5,448 nucleotides of DNA from an uncultured Bacilli bacterium (GCA_947593895.1 CANQDY010000086.1:1-5448); one strand, 5' to 3'; shown: positions 1-5,414, counted from the first letter of the stretch. Numbers and translations: made by a program. The notes: a model not told the origin generated them from the letters alone.

Positions 1-57
1 TAGATTTATTATCTAGAATATAAAATCTAACAATACTTAAAAGATTACTATTTTAAT

Positions 58-114
58 AATTCTTTTAATAGCCTTTACATAAACTTTAATATAGTGATGA
101 ATATTTCTTTTGTT
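58..114. repeat. Short imperfect direct repeat, copy A (partner at 2131-2187)
   Basis: This segment aligns with 2131-2187 in the same orientation. By eye about 46-47 of 58 aligned positions match, with two single-base gaps. Shared blocks are AATTCTTTTAAT, AAACTTTA and TGATGAATATT. Copy B ends at the stop codon of upp; copy A lies in non-coding DNA before the tRNA gene. In DNA this A+T-rich, part of the match could be compositional. It may be a dispersed intergenic repeat or a decayed duplicate of the upp 3' flank. Confidence 0.4.
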
Positions 115-134
115 TTCTGTTTTTTCTTTAATAC

Positions 135-163
135 TTTAAAATAAATTCTATGCATAATATAAT
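135..163 (+). promoter_or_regulatory. Candidate sigma-A promoter for tRNA-Thr
   Basis: A perfect TATAAT lies at 158-163. It is preceded at 17-bp spacing by TTTAAA (135-140), which matches only four of six bases of the -35 consensus. The start point would fall near 170, three bases before the tRNA 5' end, which is a sensible position for a tRNA leader. The -10 is convincing. The -35 is weak, and such hexamers are common in A+T-rich DNA. Confidence 0.42.
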
Positions 164-172
164 ATTTAATAT

Positions 173-248
173 GCCGACTTAGCTTAGCTGGTAGAGCAAC
201 TGAATCGTAATCAGTGGGTCGGGGGTTCAAATCCTCTAGTCGGCACCA
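173..248 (+). tRNA. tRNA-Thr (anticodon CGT)
   Basis: A complete cloverleaf can be folded by hand. The acceptor stem is GCCGACT pairing with AGTCGGC. The D stem is GCTT with GAGC around an AGCTGGTA-type loop. The anticodon stem is ACTGA with TCAGT around loop ATCGTAA, so the anticodon is CGT, reading the Thr codon ACG. The T stem is GGGGG with CCTCT (two G-U pairs) around loop TTCAAAT. The discriminator is A, and CCA is encoded in the DNA. No terminator is seen before the insertion-sequence remnant that begins seven bases downstream. A minus-strand ORF across this gene is a shadow of it. Confidence 0.95.
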
Positions 249-255
249 ATCTTTA

Positions 256-280
256 TGCACTTGCTCCCAAAAATTGGACC
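256..280. repeat. Left terminal inverted repeat of the IS remnant
   Basis: This repeat starts with TG and contains CTCCC, A-rich DNA and TTGGACC. It pairs with 914-937 with several mismatches and one single-base indel. The layout (TG, then a C-run, an A/T stretch and a GGAC-type core) is typical of IS150-group ends. Confidence 0.7.
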
Positions 281-313
281 AAAAACAGGTACAATAATAA
301 GGGAGCTTTTAAT

Positions 314-600
314 ATGAAAAGACGAAAGTATTCTCGTAAAATGAAACTTTAAGAGGTTTATGATGTTATTGCAAATAAGAAATCATATTATCAAAAAGCA
401 ATCGAGTTAATACTTACAAATTAAAAATCTTTGGAAATTGAATGAGAAATATCGAAAAAGTAAAGAAGATGTGATTACTAACACATAATCCAGAAAAGCA
501 TATAAGAATCATAATGAAAAGTTATTAAAAAACTTCTAGAAGATCTTGAACAAACAAAAGCATAGAATGAATACCTAAAAAATATTAGCCCCCTAAAGTA
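314..600 (+). pseudogene. Decayed IS3-family orfA (helix-turn-helix protein)
   Basis: A good ribosome binding site (AAGGGAG, 299-305) precedes ATG 314. The first codons give MKRRKYSRKMKL, then a TAA at 350, and then in the same frame EVYDVIANKKSYYQKAIEL. This resembles the N-terminus of IS150-type orfA, which binds the element's ends. A shift to another frame recovers NLWKLNEKYRKSKEDVI (the conserved Trp region), and a third frame gives LLEDLEQTK, stop, NEYLKN, like the coiled-coil end of orfA (ELE..KAENEYLKKL). At least four stop codons and two frame changes show it is dead. Residues are assigned by recollection of the family, not by a search. Confidence 0.65.
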
Positions 601-897
601 ACAATACTTTACTGTTATCAAAGTTATAATTATTAAATGAAAGTATATCAAAAACTATTAAAAGAACATGAAATAATTCAATCAATGTCTAGAAAAGGAA
701 ATTGTTTAGATAATTCTCTGACAGAAAATTTCCTTGATAGGTTTTATGGTCACTAATTTGAATATAAATCTCTTAATCAATTAAAGCATAAAATCAAAAA
801 ATATATTAAGTATTACACTGAAGAAAGAGTCGTTACAAAATATGGTGATTCTCCAAAAAATATTAGACAAACATATTTTAATGATGTTAAATATTAG
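601..897 (+). pseudogene. Truncated IS3-family integrase (orfB), C-terminal remnant
   Basis: One frame retains the C-terminal part of the rve-type DDE integrase core. The clearest block is QSMSRKGNCLDNSLTENF (about 679-732), followed by FEYKSLNQLKHKIKKYIKYY and a SPKNIRQ tail. The Glu codon at 724-726 (in TENF) is the catalytic E. Exactly 35 residues upstream, the family's HSDQGW-type motif reads YCYQSYNY, so the second catalytic Asp is now Tyr (TAT, 616-618). In-frame TAA codons at 634 and within GH-stop-FEYK add to the damage. The HTH_21 region and the first catalytic Asp are deleted. The frame ends at TAG 895-897. Non-functional. Confidence 0.85.
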
Positions 898-913
898 TAT
901 ATTTCAAACCATT

Positions 914-937
914 AGTCTAAATTTGGGGACAAATTCA
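914..937. repeat. Right terminal inverted repeat of the IS remnant
   Basis: Read as its reverse complement, the repeat begins TGAATTTGTCCCCAAA and continues into AGACT, matching the left end at 256-280 with mismatches. It lies 17 bases after the orfB remnant's stop codon, as expected for an IS3-family right end. Confidence 0.7.
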
Positions 938-1027
938 TTTTATATAATAAAAACTTTTTTCAACGTTTCAATACATTTTTGCTTCATATTATACCCTATA
1001 TAAAAAAACTTAAAATAAAATAAATTT

Positions 1028-1067
1028 AAATGCGATCTCAAAAATCAAAAATTTGCATTTTTTCTTT
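1028..1067 (+). terminator. Terminator-like hairpin upstream of the HAD gene
   Basis: AAATGCGA (1028-1035) pairs with TTGCATTT (1053-1060), eight pairs including one G-U, around a 17-base A-rich loop. It is followed directly by TTTCTTTT. The form is that of a weak intrinsic terminator. It may end transcription coming from the tRNA and IS remnant, or act as an attenuator in the leader of the HAD gene, since only 20 bases separate it from that gene's ribosome binding site. I see no convincing promoter between hairpin and gene. Candidate -10 elements before the hairpin (TATTAT 987-992, TATAAA 999-1004) lack good -35 partners. Confidence 0.4.
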
Positions 1068-1099
1068 TAATCATTTAAAATAAATTTGAGGTGAATCTT

Positions 1100-1927
1100 A
1101 TGGCAAAACCAGTTGTAGCATTAATTTATGACTTTGATAAAACTTTAGCAACTGATGATATGCAAGCATTTTCTTTTATTCCAAATTTATCAATGACAAG
1201 TGGCGAATTCTGGGAGATGGCCGATAACTTTTCAAAAAAAACTGGTACTGAATCAATTCTCTCCTATCTCCATGTTATGATCGAAGAATGCAAGAAAAGA
1301 GGTATTAAACTGACTAAAGAATATTTAAATGAATTAGGAAAAGATGTCCGTTTTTATGAAGGAGTTACTACCTGGTTTAAACGTTTAAATAACTATGCTG
1401 ATAGCATTGGTATCCAACTTGAGCATTATATCATTTCTTCTGGAAATAAAGAAATCATTGAAGGTAGTTCAATAGCTAAAGAATTTAAAGCAATTTATGG
1501 ATGTGAATTTTTATACGATAAAGATGGAATTGCTTATTATCCAAAATGTATTGTAAATTATACTTTAAAAACACAATATCTATTTAGAATATGCAAAGGT
1601 GTAACTAACCCACAAGATGATAAAACTGTAAATCAAAAAGTTGAAGAGAAACATGTCGAATTTAGAAATATGATTTATCTTGGTGATGGATTAACTGATA
1701 TTCCTTGTATGACTTTAATCAAAGAGAAAAATGGTAAGTCAATCGCAGTTTTCCAGCCAAATAAAAAAAGCATAGTTGAACAATTATTAATCGATAACCG
1801 TGTCAATTATGTTTGTAAAAGTGATTTTAAAAGTAATTCACCACTTGAAAAATTAGTTAAATTAATTCTTGATTCAATTTCAATTAGTGAAAAACTTCTC
1901 GACAAAGAAAACTCACAAGTAATCTAA
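1100..1927 (+). CDS. HAD-superfamily hydrolase (probable phosphatase)
   Basis: The 275-residue protein is predicted to be a cytoplasmic Mg-dependent phosphohydrolase; the substrate cannot be read from the sequence. Motif I is YDFDKTL (residues 10-16), with nucleophile Asp11 and general acid/base Asp13. Motif II is IISSGN (111-116), with Ser113 or Ser114. A Lys around 157-166 is the likely motif III residue. Motif IV is GDGLTD (195-200), with metal-binding Asp196 and Asp200. The long insert between motifs I and II (about 20-105) is a helical cap, and the DxDKT motif points to a phosphatase rather than a dehalogenase. The start is ATG 1100, because GAGGTG at 1088-1093 is a well-placed ribosome binding site; an upstream in-frame GTG at 1091 lies inside that site. 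Trp is encoded by TGG twice. The gene seems to be transcribed alone and ends in a hairpin terminator. Confidence 0.9.
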   Translation: MAKPVVALIYDFDKTLATDDMQAFSFIPNLSMTSGEFWEMADNFSKKTGTESILSYLHVMIEECKKRGIKLTKEYLNELGKDVRFYEGVTTWFKRLNNYADSIGIQLEHYIISSGNKEIIEGSSIAKEFKAIYGCEFLYDKDGIAYYPKCIVNYTLKTQYLFRICKGVTNPQDDKTVNQKVEEKHVEFRNMIYLGDGLTDIPCMTLIKEKNGKSIAVFQPNKKSIVEQLLIDNRVNYVCKSDFKSNSPLEKLVKLILDSISISEKLLDKENSQVI

Positions 1928-1952
1928 TCTTGCGAAAGTGAGATTTCTTATT
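1926..1952 (+). terminator. Small intrinsic terminator of the HAD gene
   Basis: AATCTTGC (1926-1933) and GTGAGATT (1938-1945) form an eight-pair stem with two wobble pairs around a stable GAAA tetraloop. The T-rich sequence TCTTATTAT follows. The stem begins inside the TAA stop codon (1925-1927), so there is almost no 3' leader. The stem is short and the T-run is interrupted, so efficiency may be modest. Confidence 0.6.
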
Positions 1953-2011
1953 ATATAGAAAATTTTATTTATCCTTTAATCTTTTAATCAGAAACTTTCA
2001 TAAATCAAATA

Positions 2012-2058
2012 AATTTATTAAAAATAAGGTCGATTTAACTAGTTAAATCAATGACCTT
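2012..2058 (-). terminator. Bulged-hairpin intrinsic terminator of the leftward operon
   Basis: Read on the minus strand, AAGGTC plus the perfect 18-base palindrome GATTTAACTAGTTAAATC plus GACCTT folds into a long hairpin with a 3-base bulge (plus-strand AAT, 2050-2052). It is followed by TTATTTTTAATAAATTT (complement of 2025-2009). The U-rich tail is present only on the minus strand, so the signal serves upp and the genes before it. It lies about 127 bases past the upp stop and converges with the HAD gene terminator. Confidence 0.7.
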
Positions 2059-2130
2059 AACTGATATAGTCAAAGTACCAATTATAAATATAATAAAGTA
2101 AAATATTTAGTTATTAGTCTTTTATTATAT

Positions 2131-2187
2131 AATTCTTTTAATGACTTTTAAAAAACTTTAGTTTACTTGATGAATATTATTTTTGTT
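2131..2187. repeat. Short imperfect direct repeat, copy B (partner at 58-114)
   Basis: This copy runs from the 3' flank of upp into its stop codon (2186-2188) and matches 58-114 at roughly 80 percent by eye. It includes identical 12-, 8- and 11-base blocks. It therefore lies in the 3' untranslated region of the leftward operon, upstream of the operon terminator. Confidence 0.4.
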
Positions 2188-2812
2188 ATTTGGTACCAAA
2201 TATTCTATCACCAGCATCGCCTAAACCAGGAAGAATATATCCTTTTTCATTTAATTTTTCGTCTAACGAAGCTAAAAATATATGTACATCTGGAAATGCC
2301 TCTTCTACTGCCTTTACACCTTGAGGAGCTCCAACAAGACACATTAAGCGGATATTATTATATCCTCTTTTTTTTATTGCACTGATTGCAGATATAGCAC
2401 TTCCCCCAGTAGCAAGCATTGGATCAACTACAACTACCAATGGATTATCAACAATAGGAAGTTTAAAGTAATACTCTACTGGTTCTAATGTTTTTTCATT
2501 ACGATACATACCAATATGACCAATACGTGCAGTTGGAATCATATTTATTATTCCATCAACCATTCCAATTCCCGCTCTAAGGATCGGAGCTAGAATTATT
2601 TTTGATTCCAACTTAACTTTTGGTAAGGTTATTCCAGTTGGAGTAACTATATTTTCATTAGAATTGATGGTCTTAACATCCTTAAATACTTCATAGCACA
2701 TTAATGATGCAATTTCATCTAAAGATTCTCTAAACTCTTTTGATTTTGTTCTTTCATCACGCATAATTGATAGTTTTAAATCAATTAAAGGATGTTTACA
2801 TATCGTTAACAT
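2186..2812 (-). CDS. upp: Uracil phosphoribosyltransferase
   Basis: The 208-residue enzyme joins uracil to PRPP to give UMP and pyrophosphate in cytoplasmic pyrimidine salvage. The length is that of bacterial Upp. Diagnostic features are RDERT (18-22), APILRAG (75-81), the PRPP-binding loop VVVVDPMLATGGSA (126-139) and the uracil-binding C-terminal segment YILPGLGDAGDRIFGT (192-207). Nothing appears missing. The start is ATG 2812, because GGGAGGA (2825-2819) is an excellent ribosome binding site six bases upstream. An in-frame ATG at 2827 would place that site inside the coding region and has no site of its own. It follows the 82-residue ORF by 23 bases and is the last gene before the leftward terminator. 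No uracil-responsive leader is evident. Confidence 0.97.
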   Translation of the reverse strand: MLTICKHPLIDLKLSIMRDERTKSKEFRESLDEIASLMCYEVFKDVKTINSNENIVTPTGITLPKVKLESKIILAPILRAGIGMVDGIINMIPTARIGHIGMYRNEKTLEPVEYYFKLPIVDNPLVVVVDPMLATGGSAISAISAIKKRGYNNIRLMCLVGAPQGVKAVEEAFPDVHIFLASLDEKLNEKGYILPGLGDAGDRIFGTK

Positions 2813-2835
2813 ATTATTTCCTCCCATTTATTAAA

Positions 2836-3084
2836 TCAATTTTTTAACTCTTGATTGATTTCAATTTTATCATCTTTTTTAAATTCAAAGACTTTATTAG
2901 TTTCAATAATTTTATTAAGTTCATTAAATGAAATATTATATCTAACATTATATGAAAAAAGACAAATGCGATTCTCATTTTTTAACGATAGAAATGTTAC
3001 TTGCTGATTATATGGTTTAAAAACCAATAATTTACCATCAAATAATTTTTGTTTTGCTTCTAGAAAACTACTTATTCTGTTCAT
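2836..3084 (-). CDS. Small hypothetical protein (82 aa)
   Basis: I do not recognise this protein. It has 82 residues, is rich in Lys, Asn, Ile and Phe, and is basic near the C-terminus. It has no signal peptide, no membrane segment and no metal-binding cluster (one Cys). The alternation of short hydrophobic runs (KLLVFKPY, QVTFLSL, RICLFSYNV, FNELNKII, KVFEF) suggests a compact alpha/beta or mostly beta domain. Its ATG overlaps the TGA of the preceding ORF as ATGA, so it may be translated by coupling; its own ribosome binding site is weak (GGAA close to the start). It ends at TGA 2838-2836, shortly before the upp ribosome binding site. An open frame of this length is unlikely by chance in such A+T-rich DNA. 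Confidence 0.62.
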   Translation of the reverse strand: MNRISSFLEAKQKLFDGKLLVFKPYNQQVTFLSLKNENRICLFSYNVRYNISFNELNKIIETNKVFEFKKDDKIEINQELKN

Positions 3085-3350
3085 ATTCCATTTACAATTA
3101 TATTAAGGTGAAAGTTTTTCATTGCGTCAAATCCATCAATATATAATGTTTTAAAAGTATTAAAAATAAGATTTTTATCAACATATTCTACATTTAGCAA
3201 TACAAAAATATGAGATACTAAGTCATATAATTCAACTGATTCAAAATCTTTTTCTTTAAAACAATTTTTAATATCTAATGGTAAAAAAGTTTCTTTCATA
3301 AAATAAATATCTTTGTTCTTGTACTCAACTATTTTTATAAATTTTCTCAT
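3081..3350 (-). CDS. Open frame of 89 codons, probable C-terminal piece of a broken hydrolase gene
   Basis: This intact frame starts at ATG 3350 with no clear ribosome binding site (the upstream bases are A-rich and a TAG directly precedes the ATG). It ends at TGA 3083-3081, overlapping the next ORF's start. The segment IKIVEYKNKDIYF (5-17) resembles the second helix and strand of isochorismatase-fold hydrolases, where it is normally followed by T.DTH; here the sequence reads MKETF. LPLDIKNC (23-30) could correspond to the family's LP..HCI segment. The GVCTDICV-type motif bearing the nucleophilic Cys is not found. It may still be translated, but is better read as part of the pseudogene at 3081-3421. 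Confidence 0.4.
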   Translation of the reverse strand: MRKFIKIVEYKNKDIYFMKETFLPLDIKNCFKEKDFESVELYDLVSHIFVLLNVEYVDKNLIFNTFKTLYIDGFDAMKNFHLNIIVNGI

Positions 3351-3421
3351 CTATTTTTTTACTTTTCAAAACCTAATGAACTAGTAACAAAATCATTTTG
3401 TAAATCGACAACATTTAATAA
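3081..3421 (-). pseudogene. Frameshifted remnant of an isochorismatase/nicotinamidase-family cysteine hydrolase
   Basis: Just after the membrane-protein stop, one minus-strand frame reads LLNVVDLQNDFVTSSLGFEK (3421-3362) and then hits TAA. This matches the N-terminal signature of the isochorismatase-like hydrolase family (VVDMQNDF...GSLG), including the catalytic Asp. A second frame across the A-run continues KKIDEKIYK, and a third frame (the ORF starting at 3350) continues KIVEYKNKDIYF. Together they give the order expected of the family's first 50 residues. Both slips fall in A-runs. The rest is too short (about 114 codons in all, against roughly 170-220) and lacks the catalytic Cys motif. 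The original start codon is not in frame. The family assignment rests mainly on the N-terminal motif; the later part is inference. Confidence 0.6.
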
Positions 3422-3423
3422 AT

Positions 3424-4260
3424 TTACATATTATCGATTATATCATCATGGTAATTTACTTCAGCAGTATCTGGATTGTTGTTATTTTCATTCATTACAC
3501 GATTGACGCTGATAAGAAGTTTAATAAAAAATACTAGATAACAAATAGCAATTGCTAATAAAGGTAATACAAGGAAAGTGCCAAACCCAATAGTACCAAG
3601 ACCACCTGAATTTTCAAAAGCACCATCGGAGGTAAAACTAATATTCCCAAATCCCGAAATCATAATCCAAACCACTAAAATTGTTAAAATATTAGTAATT
3701 GCCAGAAAAATAATCGACAAACGAGCATTTCTCTTAACTTTATCACCATACTTCAAATTTCTGACATCACAAATTTCTACAATCAATTCTCCAATGAAAT
3801 AAATTAATGTAGCAGTAGGAAGTAATTCAGATATAGTAGAAATAGTTAAAATTCCAATTAAACTTCCTGTAATAGAACCTAATATTAAAAGCATCTCATT
3901 TATATCAATATAATCAATTGTTCCATTGTTTACAGTATTATCACCAAGTCTGTTTACAAGCAAAGCTAAATATTCAACATCCGCTTTAATATCATTAGCA
4001 ATCGCAATATTAAGAAGTGGTACAAAAAGAAATACTAATGCACCAATAGATACATAAAATAGAATCTTTGCGTTTTTAAAACAATCGCGGATTTTTAGTG
4101 AAGCAATCAAAATCATTATAACTCCTATAATATATGTAATATTTAAGTTAATAGATACTCCACCCAAATTCAAATTAAACGAAATATTAATTAAAAGCAT
4201 CAATAATCCAAAAAATATTAAAGCCAAACTGTTTTTTATATTTGTTTTACTCAATTCCAT
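3424..4260 (-). CDS. Multi-pass membrane protein of unknown function
   Basis: The 278-residue protein has about seven hydrophobic segments: residues 11-30, 41-57, 65-88, 124-143, 148-164, 181-202 and 226-252. A roughly 35-residue polar stretch (89-123) lies between segments 3 and 4, a Lys/Arg-rich loop (167-180) between 5 and 6, and a Gly/Ser-rich loop (203-225) between 6 and 7. The acidic, Asn-rich tail (253-278) is probably cytoplasmic. I see no transporter signature, catalytic motif or cleavable signal peptide, and I do not recognise the family. AAAGGA (4271-4266) five bases before ATG 4260 supports the start. It begins 13 bases after the M42 peptidase stop, so the two are surely co-transcribed. 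A role linked to peptide or amino-acid handling is only a guess from context. The 74-codon plus-strand frame inside it is a shadow. Confidence 0.85.
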   Translation of the reverse strand: MELSKTNIKNSLALIFFGLLMLLINISFNLNLGGVSINLNITYIIGVIMILIASLKIRDCFKNAKILFYVSIGALVFLFVPLLNIAIANDIKADVEYLALLVNRLGDNTVNNGTIDYIDINEMLLILGSITGSLIGILTISTISELLPTATLIYFIGELIVEICDVRNLKYGDKVKRNARLSIIFLAITNILTILVVWIMISGFGNISFTSDGAFENSGGLGTIGFGTFLVLPLLAIAICYLVFFIKLLISVNRVMNENNNNPDTAEVNYHDDIIDNM

Positions 4261-4273
4261 AATTTTCCTTTCT

Positions 4274-5308
4274 TTATTTAATTAGGTATAAATAAATTAA
4301 TTTCAAAGTATTTTCTATTCCATCAACATGTGTTCTTTCCATACCATGTGAAGCTGAAACCCCAGTTCCAATTAAAGCACCTTTTATATCAACACCAGCA
4401 CGTGAAGCTGCTCCAACATCAGAGCCATAAAATGGAAATATATCAATTGTATAATTAATATTATTATCTTTTGCTAAATTAATTAACCGTGTTGTTAACT
4501 CATAATCATATGGTCCGCCTGAATCCTTCGCACAGATTGAAACGGCAAACTCATTTCCCGCTAAATCAAGACCAACACATCCCATGTCTAATGTAACAAA
4601 CTCATCAATATTATGATCAATCATCGATGCACCATGACCAACTTCCTCATATACTACAAAATAAATTTTTGTGTCATATTTAAAAGTTAAGTTATGTTTC
4701 TTTACATATTTAAGGAGCAATAAAATAACAACTACAGAAACTTTATCATCAATAAATCTTGTTTTTAAAAATCCTGTTTTTGTTATTTCAAACTTTGGAT
4801 CATAACAAACAATATCGCCATTTTGAATTCCAAGTTTTAAAACATCTTCTTTATTTTTTACAACCTCATCAAGACGAACAACAAGCGAATCAATATCACG
4901 TGACTTATTATTCGCATCATTATATACATGAACTGAAGGTGAAGTTGATAAAATTGTTCCCTGATAAACTCTATTATCACGAGTATAAATCCTACAATAC
5001 TCACTATCTAAAGTTGGGGTGATTGGACCACCAAGTTTTGTTAATGCCAAAGTTCCATCACTTTTAATCGATCTAACCATTAAACCTAAAGTATCACAAT
5101 GAGCGGAAGTCGCCACAACTTTATAATGATTTTCACCACTTATAGAAACTTCTAAAGCCCCATTATTCAAAATCTTATAATCAAATCCCAGATCTTTAAT
5201 ATGATTTTCGATTATTTTAATCACATTTTGAGTATATCCAGTCGGTGAATCACATGTAAATATTTCTTTTGATAGAGTGTTAAATTCTTCTCTATTTAGT
5301 TCTATCAT
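4274..5308 (-). CDS. M42-family metallopeptidase (glutamyl aminopeptidase-like)
   Basis: The 344-residue protein is a cytoplasmic di-metal aminopeptidase that trims amino acids from peptides; the M42 fold typically forms large tetrahedral complexes. The expected catalytic residues are all present: SAHCDTLG (68-75, metal ligand His70 and Asp72), FIDDKV (185-190, bridging Asp187), YEEVGHG (220-226, general base Glu221 and ligand Glu222), LDMG (240-243, ligand Asp241) and SHGMERTH (320-327, ligand His321 or His327). Length is typical, and the AHxDTLG and HGxERTH variants mark an M42 subgroup rather than the AHMDEIG type. Substrate specificity cannot be assigned. ATG 5308 is preceded by a purine-rich AGAAAGAGAG ribosome binding site. 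It is the first gene of the leftward operon, 13 bases before the membrane protein gene. Confidence 0.93.
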   Translation of the reverse strand: MIELNREEFNTLSKEIFTCDSPTGYTQNVIKIIENHIKDLGFDYKILNNGALEVSISGENHYKVVATSAHCDTLGLMVRSIKSDGTLALTKLGGPITPTLDSEYCRIYTRDNRVYQGTILSTSPSVHVYNDANNKSRDIDSLVVRLDEVVKNKEDVLKLGIQNGDIVCYDPKFEITKTGFLKTRFIDDKVSVVVILLLLKYVKKHNLTFKYDTKIYFVVYEEVGHGASMIDHNIDEFVTLDMGCVGLDLAGNEFAVSICAKDSGGPYDYELTTRLINLAKDNNINYTIDIFPFYGSDVGAASRAGVDIKGALIGTGVSASHGMERTHVDGIENTLKLIYLYLIK

Positions 5309-5333
5309 ATAATCACTCTCTTTCTGAAATAAT

Positions 5334-5362
5334 ATTTTATCATTTTTTTCTATAATACTTAA
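5334..5362 (-). promoter_or_regulatory. Candidate extended -10 promoter of the leftward operon
   Basis: On the minus strand TGATAAAAT (5342-5334) fits an extended -10 (TGn plus TAAAAT). At 17-bp spacing the -35 position reads TTAAGT (5362-5357), a poor match. The predicted start near 5327 would leave a leader of about 18 bases carrying the peptidase gene's ribosome binding site. The position is right; the A+T-rich background lowers confidence. Confidence 0.42.
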
Positions 5363-5414
5363 TATTTTTTATATAAATTATCATAAATAGTTTTTCATAC
5401 TAATAAGTTAAAGT

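Larger units (their letters stand above)
256..937 (+). mobile_element. Decayed IS3-family (IS150-type) insertion sequence
   Basis: The element starts TG (256-257) and ends CA (936-937). Its imperfect terminal inverted repeats are roughly 256-280 and 914-937: the left end reads TGCACTTGCTCCCAAA and the reverse complement of the right end reads TGAATTTGTCCCCAAA. Inside are remnants of orfA and of the C-terminal part of the orfB integrase. At 682 bp it is about half the usual length of such elements (roughly 1.3-1.5 kb), because most of orfB is missing. The flanks CTTTA (251-255) and TTTTA (938-942) could be a 5-bp target duplication with one change, but this is weak in such DNA. The element cannot move by itself. 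Confidence 0.85.

Noticed and set aside
75..260. 61-codon minus-strand ORF containing LNPRPTDYDSVALPAKLS
   Set aside because: It is the antisense reading of the tRNA-Thr gene, a familiar artefact that mimics a short protein.
173..260. tRNA 3' end as an attachment site of an integrated element
   Set aside because: No copy of the tRNA 3' end was seen elsewhere in the window, and no integrase or phage genes are present. The neighbouring element is an IS3-type remnant, which does not integrate this way.
1091..1099. GTG 1091 as start of the HAD gene
   Set aside because: The GTG is part of the GAGGTG ribosome binding site, and ATG 1100 is correctly spaced from it.
938..1099. Riboswitch in the 162-bp leader of the HAD gene
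   Set aside because: Only one simple hairpin is visible. No known aptamer core or second, competing structure could be recognised.
2167..2385. 72-codon plus-strand ORF at the end of upp
   Set aside because: It lies antisense to the conserved C-terminal part of upp and has no ribosome binding site or recognisable protein features.
2836..3350. Two small overlapping ORFs (89 and 82 codons) as a toxin-antitoxin pair
   Set aside because: The upstream ORF is explained by a decayed cysteine hydrolase and has no ribosome binding site. Neither protein shows a toxin or antitoxin motif, and the pair lies inside a longer housekeeping operon.
4759..5022. 87-codon plus-strand ORF within the peptidase gene
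   Set aside because: It is antisense to a well-conserved M42 peptidase, and its His/Tyr/Leu-rich composition is that of a shadow frame.
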